From Polaromonas jejuensis NBRC 106434 (GTDB lineage: Bacteria > Pseudomonadota > Gammaproteobacteria > Burkholderiales > Burkholderiaceae_C), in assembly GCF_001598235.1 (NCBI RefSeq), contig NZ_BCYO01000002.1, positions 186,001-250,000 of the forward strand: a DNA stretch of 64,000 nt, written 5' to 3'. Below are positions 62,522 to 64,000 of this stretch, one piece after another. The notes beneath the pieces were generated by a model. That model worked only from the letters and a program-made list of their open reading frames with translations, did not search any database and was not told where the DNA came from. The number at the start of each line of letters is the position of its first letter. Positions within the stretch are counted from its first letter, which is position 1. Made by a program: the position numbers and the translations under genes.

Positions 62522-62551
62522 GCGCCAGGGCCGAACCCGTCGGCCCGGCGC
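62522..62551. terminator. Hairpin between convergent dioxygenase and gshA genes
   Basis: GCGCC and GGGCCGA, interrupted by one bulged A, pair with TCGGCCC and GGCGC around a 5-nt loop. It sits in the 35-bp gap between the two stop codons and could terminate both transcripts. Confidence 0.5.
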
Positions 62552-64000
62552 TAGGCCTGGGCCGCCGCTGGCGTGCCCAGCCGCTGGGGCGACACATACT
62601 GCTCGCGGTAAATCTCAAACGGCATGGTATCGGCCGCTTCAATCTTTTTCTGCTCTTCAATCGACTGCTGCGTCAACGCGGCAAAGTGCGCCTGCTGCCC
62701 GGCCGTGAAGGGCAAAGCCAGCAGCGTGGCCCTGGTCTGCAGGGACTGCGCGCGGACGAAGCGGTTGAAGGAATTGCCAAAGTCCCGGGCCATCGTGTCC
62801 AGCACGCGTGCCGAGGGTGTGCTGTCCGGATTGCGCAGCGTGGCCTCGGCACTGCGCACGGCGTCGCCATAAGCGCTGCCGCCCTGTGCGGCGTCCAGCG
62901 CGGCGGCAATCGGCGCGCATTGCGCCAGCACCTCGGCGCCCCATTCGGTCAGCGCCACCTCGGCCCCGGCACGTTTGAGCCTGAGCCCGGGTTCGCGGCC
63001 GCGCGCCGCCGTGTGGTGCTGGTTGTGCTTGAGTTCGGCGATCTCGGCCGGCGTGTCGGGCGGGCTGTCGGCCAGCAGGCAGTGCAGCAAAAACACATCG
63101 AGGAAACGCATGGTCTGCGCGGTGATGCCCACGGGCACGAAGGGGTCCAGGTCCATCAGCCGCACTTCGACATATTCCACGCCGCGCTCACGCAGGGCAT
63201 GCAGCGGACGTTCGCCCGGGAAGATCACGCGCTTGGGCCGGATGGTGCCGTAGAACTCGTTTTCAATCTGCAGCAGCGTGCTGCCCAGCTGGTTGTAGTC
63301 GCCGCCGGGGTTGCGGATGCCAATCGCTTCGTAAGCCGGATAAGGCCGGGTGAGCGCATCCTGCAGGGACGCGGCGTAGCCTTCCAGGCTGTTGTAGCTG
63401 ACCGCCAGCGAGGCCTGCGCATCGCTCTGGTAACCCAGCCGCCCCATGCGCAGCGAGGTGCCGTGCGGCATGTACATGGTGTGCTCGGCCAGTTGCTGCA
63501 GCTCGTGCTGGCGGCCGGCCACAAAGTTGGAGCAGACGGCGGGCGAGGCGCCAAACAGGTAGAGCAGCAAAAACGCGTGGCGGCGGAAATTGCGGATCAG
63601 CGCAAAGTACTGCTCGCTCGTGACATCGGGCAGCGACCAGTTGTAGTGAATGCCCGAGATGGTCTGCATGCGCCGGCCATAGCGGTGGGACAGGCCCATG
63701 CGGTAGACACTTTTGGCACGCCCGACGTTGGACGAGCCGAAGCGCGCGATCGGGATGGTTTCGTCGGTCGGCAAATCGCAGGGCATGCTGGACACCCACA
63801 GCATTTCGTCGCCGATGTCTTGCATGACACGGTAGGTGAACTGGTGGATTTGCGTGAGTTCTTCCAGCGTGGCCTCAACACTGGGGTGCGCACCCGTGAC
63901 CAGCTCCACCTGGGACTCGCTGAAGTCGGTGGTGATGCTGGGGTGCGTGAGGGCCGAACCCAGGGCCGCCGGGTGCGGCGTCAGCGCCAGACCGCCGCCG
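62551..64000 (-). CDS. gshA: Glutamate-cysteine ligase, 5'-truncated by the window edge
   Basis: The open frame runs from the stop at 62551 to the right edge without a start, so the N-terminus is outside. The visible part (about 480 residues) begins with HPAALGSALTHPSITTDFSE, matching the GshA N-terminal region. It contains the ISGIHYNWSLPD block, MGRLGYQSDAQ and VEVRLMDLDPF, as in the gamma-proteobacterial-type enzyme. It makes gamma-glutamylcysteine, the first step of glutathione synthesis. An internal ATG/GTG-type start at 63909 would delete conserved sequence. Confidence 0.95.
   Translation of the reverse strand, partial: GGGLALTPHPAALGSALTHPSITTDFSESQVELVTGAHPSVEATLEELTQIHQFTYRVMQDIGDEMLWVSSMPCDLPTDETIPIARFGSSNVGRAKSVYRMGLSHRYGRRMQTISGIHYNWSLPDVTSEQYFALIRNFRRHAFLLLYLFGASPAVCSNFVAGRQHELQQLAEHTMYMPHGTSLRMGRLGYQSDAQASLAVSYNSLEGYAASLQDALTRPYPAYEAIGIRNPGGDYNQLGSTLLQIENEFYGTIRPKRVIFPGERPLHALRERGVEYVEVRLMDLDPFVPVGITAQTMRFLDVFLLHCLLADSPPDTPAEIAELKHNQHHTAARGREPGLRLKRAGAEVALTEWGAEVLAQCAPIAAALDAAQGGSAYGDAVRSAEATLRNPDSTPSARVLDTMARDFGNSFNRFVRAQSLQTRATLLALPFTAGQQAHFAALTQQSIEEQKKIEAADTMPFEIYREQYVSPQRLGTPAAAQA

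Noticed and set aside
1..64000. tRNA, rRNA, CRISPR arrays, complete insertion sequences and prophage genes
   Set aside because: Reading the gaps showed no cloverleaf-like sequence with a CCA-type end, no regularly spaced repeats, and no intact transposase, integrase or phage structural gene.

Overview
The window looks like part of the chromosome of a high-GC betaproteobacterium, most likely Burkholderiales, family Comamonadaceae (Polaromonas- or Rhodoferax-like). The grounds are the sequence character of the housekeeping genes (mutS, glnS, uppP, gshA, trxC, acs), a phasin-like protein, the PAAT/Pot/TAXI transport repertoire, and a dispersed intergenic repeat of the GCTAT...ATAGC...TTGCGC type that I associate with that family. 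The genus is inference. I see no tRNA, rRNA or CRISPR array.

Layout. 1-2.4 kb: the end of what looks like an aryl-polyene-type fatty-acid locus (dehydratase tail and FabG-like reductase facing a glycosyltransferase and a PlsC-like acyltransferase). 2.8-11.4 kb: core genes (mutS, an orphan Anbu-type proteasome homologue, an alpha/beta hydrolase, uppP, a DUF924 gene, a PXPV-repeat exported protein, glnS). 11.4-17.8 kb: an accessory island of visibly lower GC. It holds a 918-aa nuclease-STAND ATPase, a DUF72 remnant, a membrane-anchored Mrr-type nuclease with a zinc ribbon, a MntA-HepT pair and a broken second Mrr gene, interspersed with short 'GGGGTCAGATTCCAATT' palindromes. This is the best candidate for an undescribed (probably anti-phage) system. 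18-27.8 kb: an M23 peptidase and its decayed duplicate flank a phasin, a multi-PAS histidine kinase, acetyl-CoA synthetase, an ACT protein, a cysteine synthase and an SRPBCC protein.

27.9-36.3 kb is a hexuronate catabolic locus. A GntR regulator with two palindromic operators sits between fructuronate reductase plus an SDR on one side and, on the other, two solute-binding proteins, two permeases, an ATPase and D-mannonate dehydratase. The unusual point is that the transporter is of the polar-amino-acid type. 36.5-42.2 kb carries a TAXI binding protein, a pseudouridine synthase, a DUF2242 lipoprotein, trxC, two Hsp20 genes and a universal stress protein.

42.4-50.7 kb is one eight-gene operon on the minus strand: a spermidine/putrescine-type ABC transporter followed by an M81 (MlrC-like) metallopeptidase, a C-N hydrolase, a class III aminotransferase and a carboxymuconolactone-decarboxylase-like protein. 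It reads as an uptake-and-degradation pathway for an amide- or peptide-like amine of unknown identity. 51.1-56.3 kb is a second nitrogen-compound locus: a glutamine-type ABC transporter, a C45-family Ntn-hydrolase and two RpiR regulators. A relic of an IS5-type transposase lies between the two loci. 56.7-64 kb returns to MFS, rbgA, small conserved genes, a signal-bearing intradiol dioxygenase and a 5'-truncated gshA.

Three repeat families stand out: the GCTAT repeat (about nine intergenic copies plus a look-alike inside mutS), the 'GTCAGATTCCAATT' palindromes, and a roughly 110-bp repeat carrying an exact DnaA-box word.
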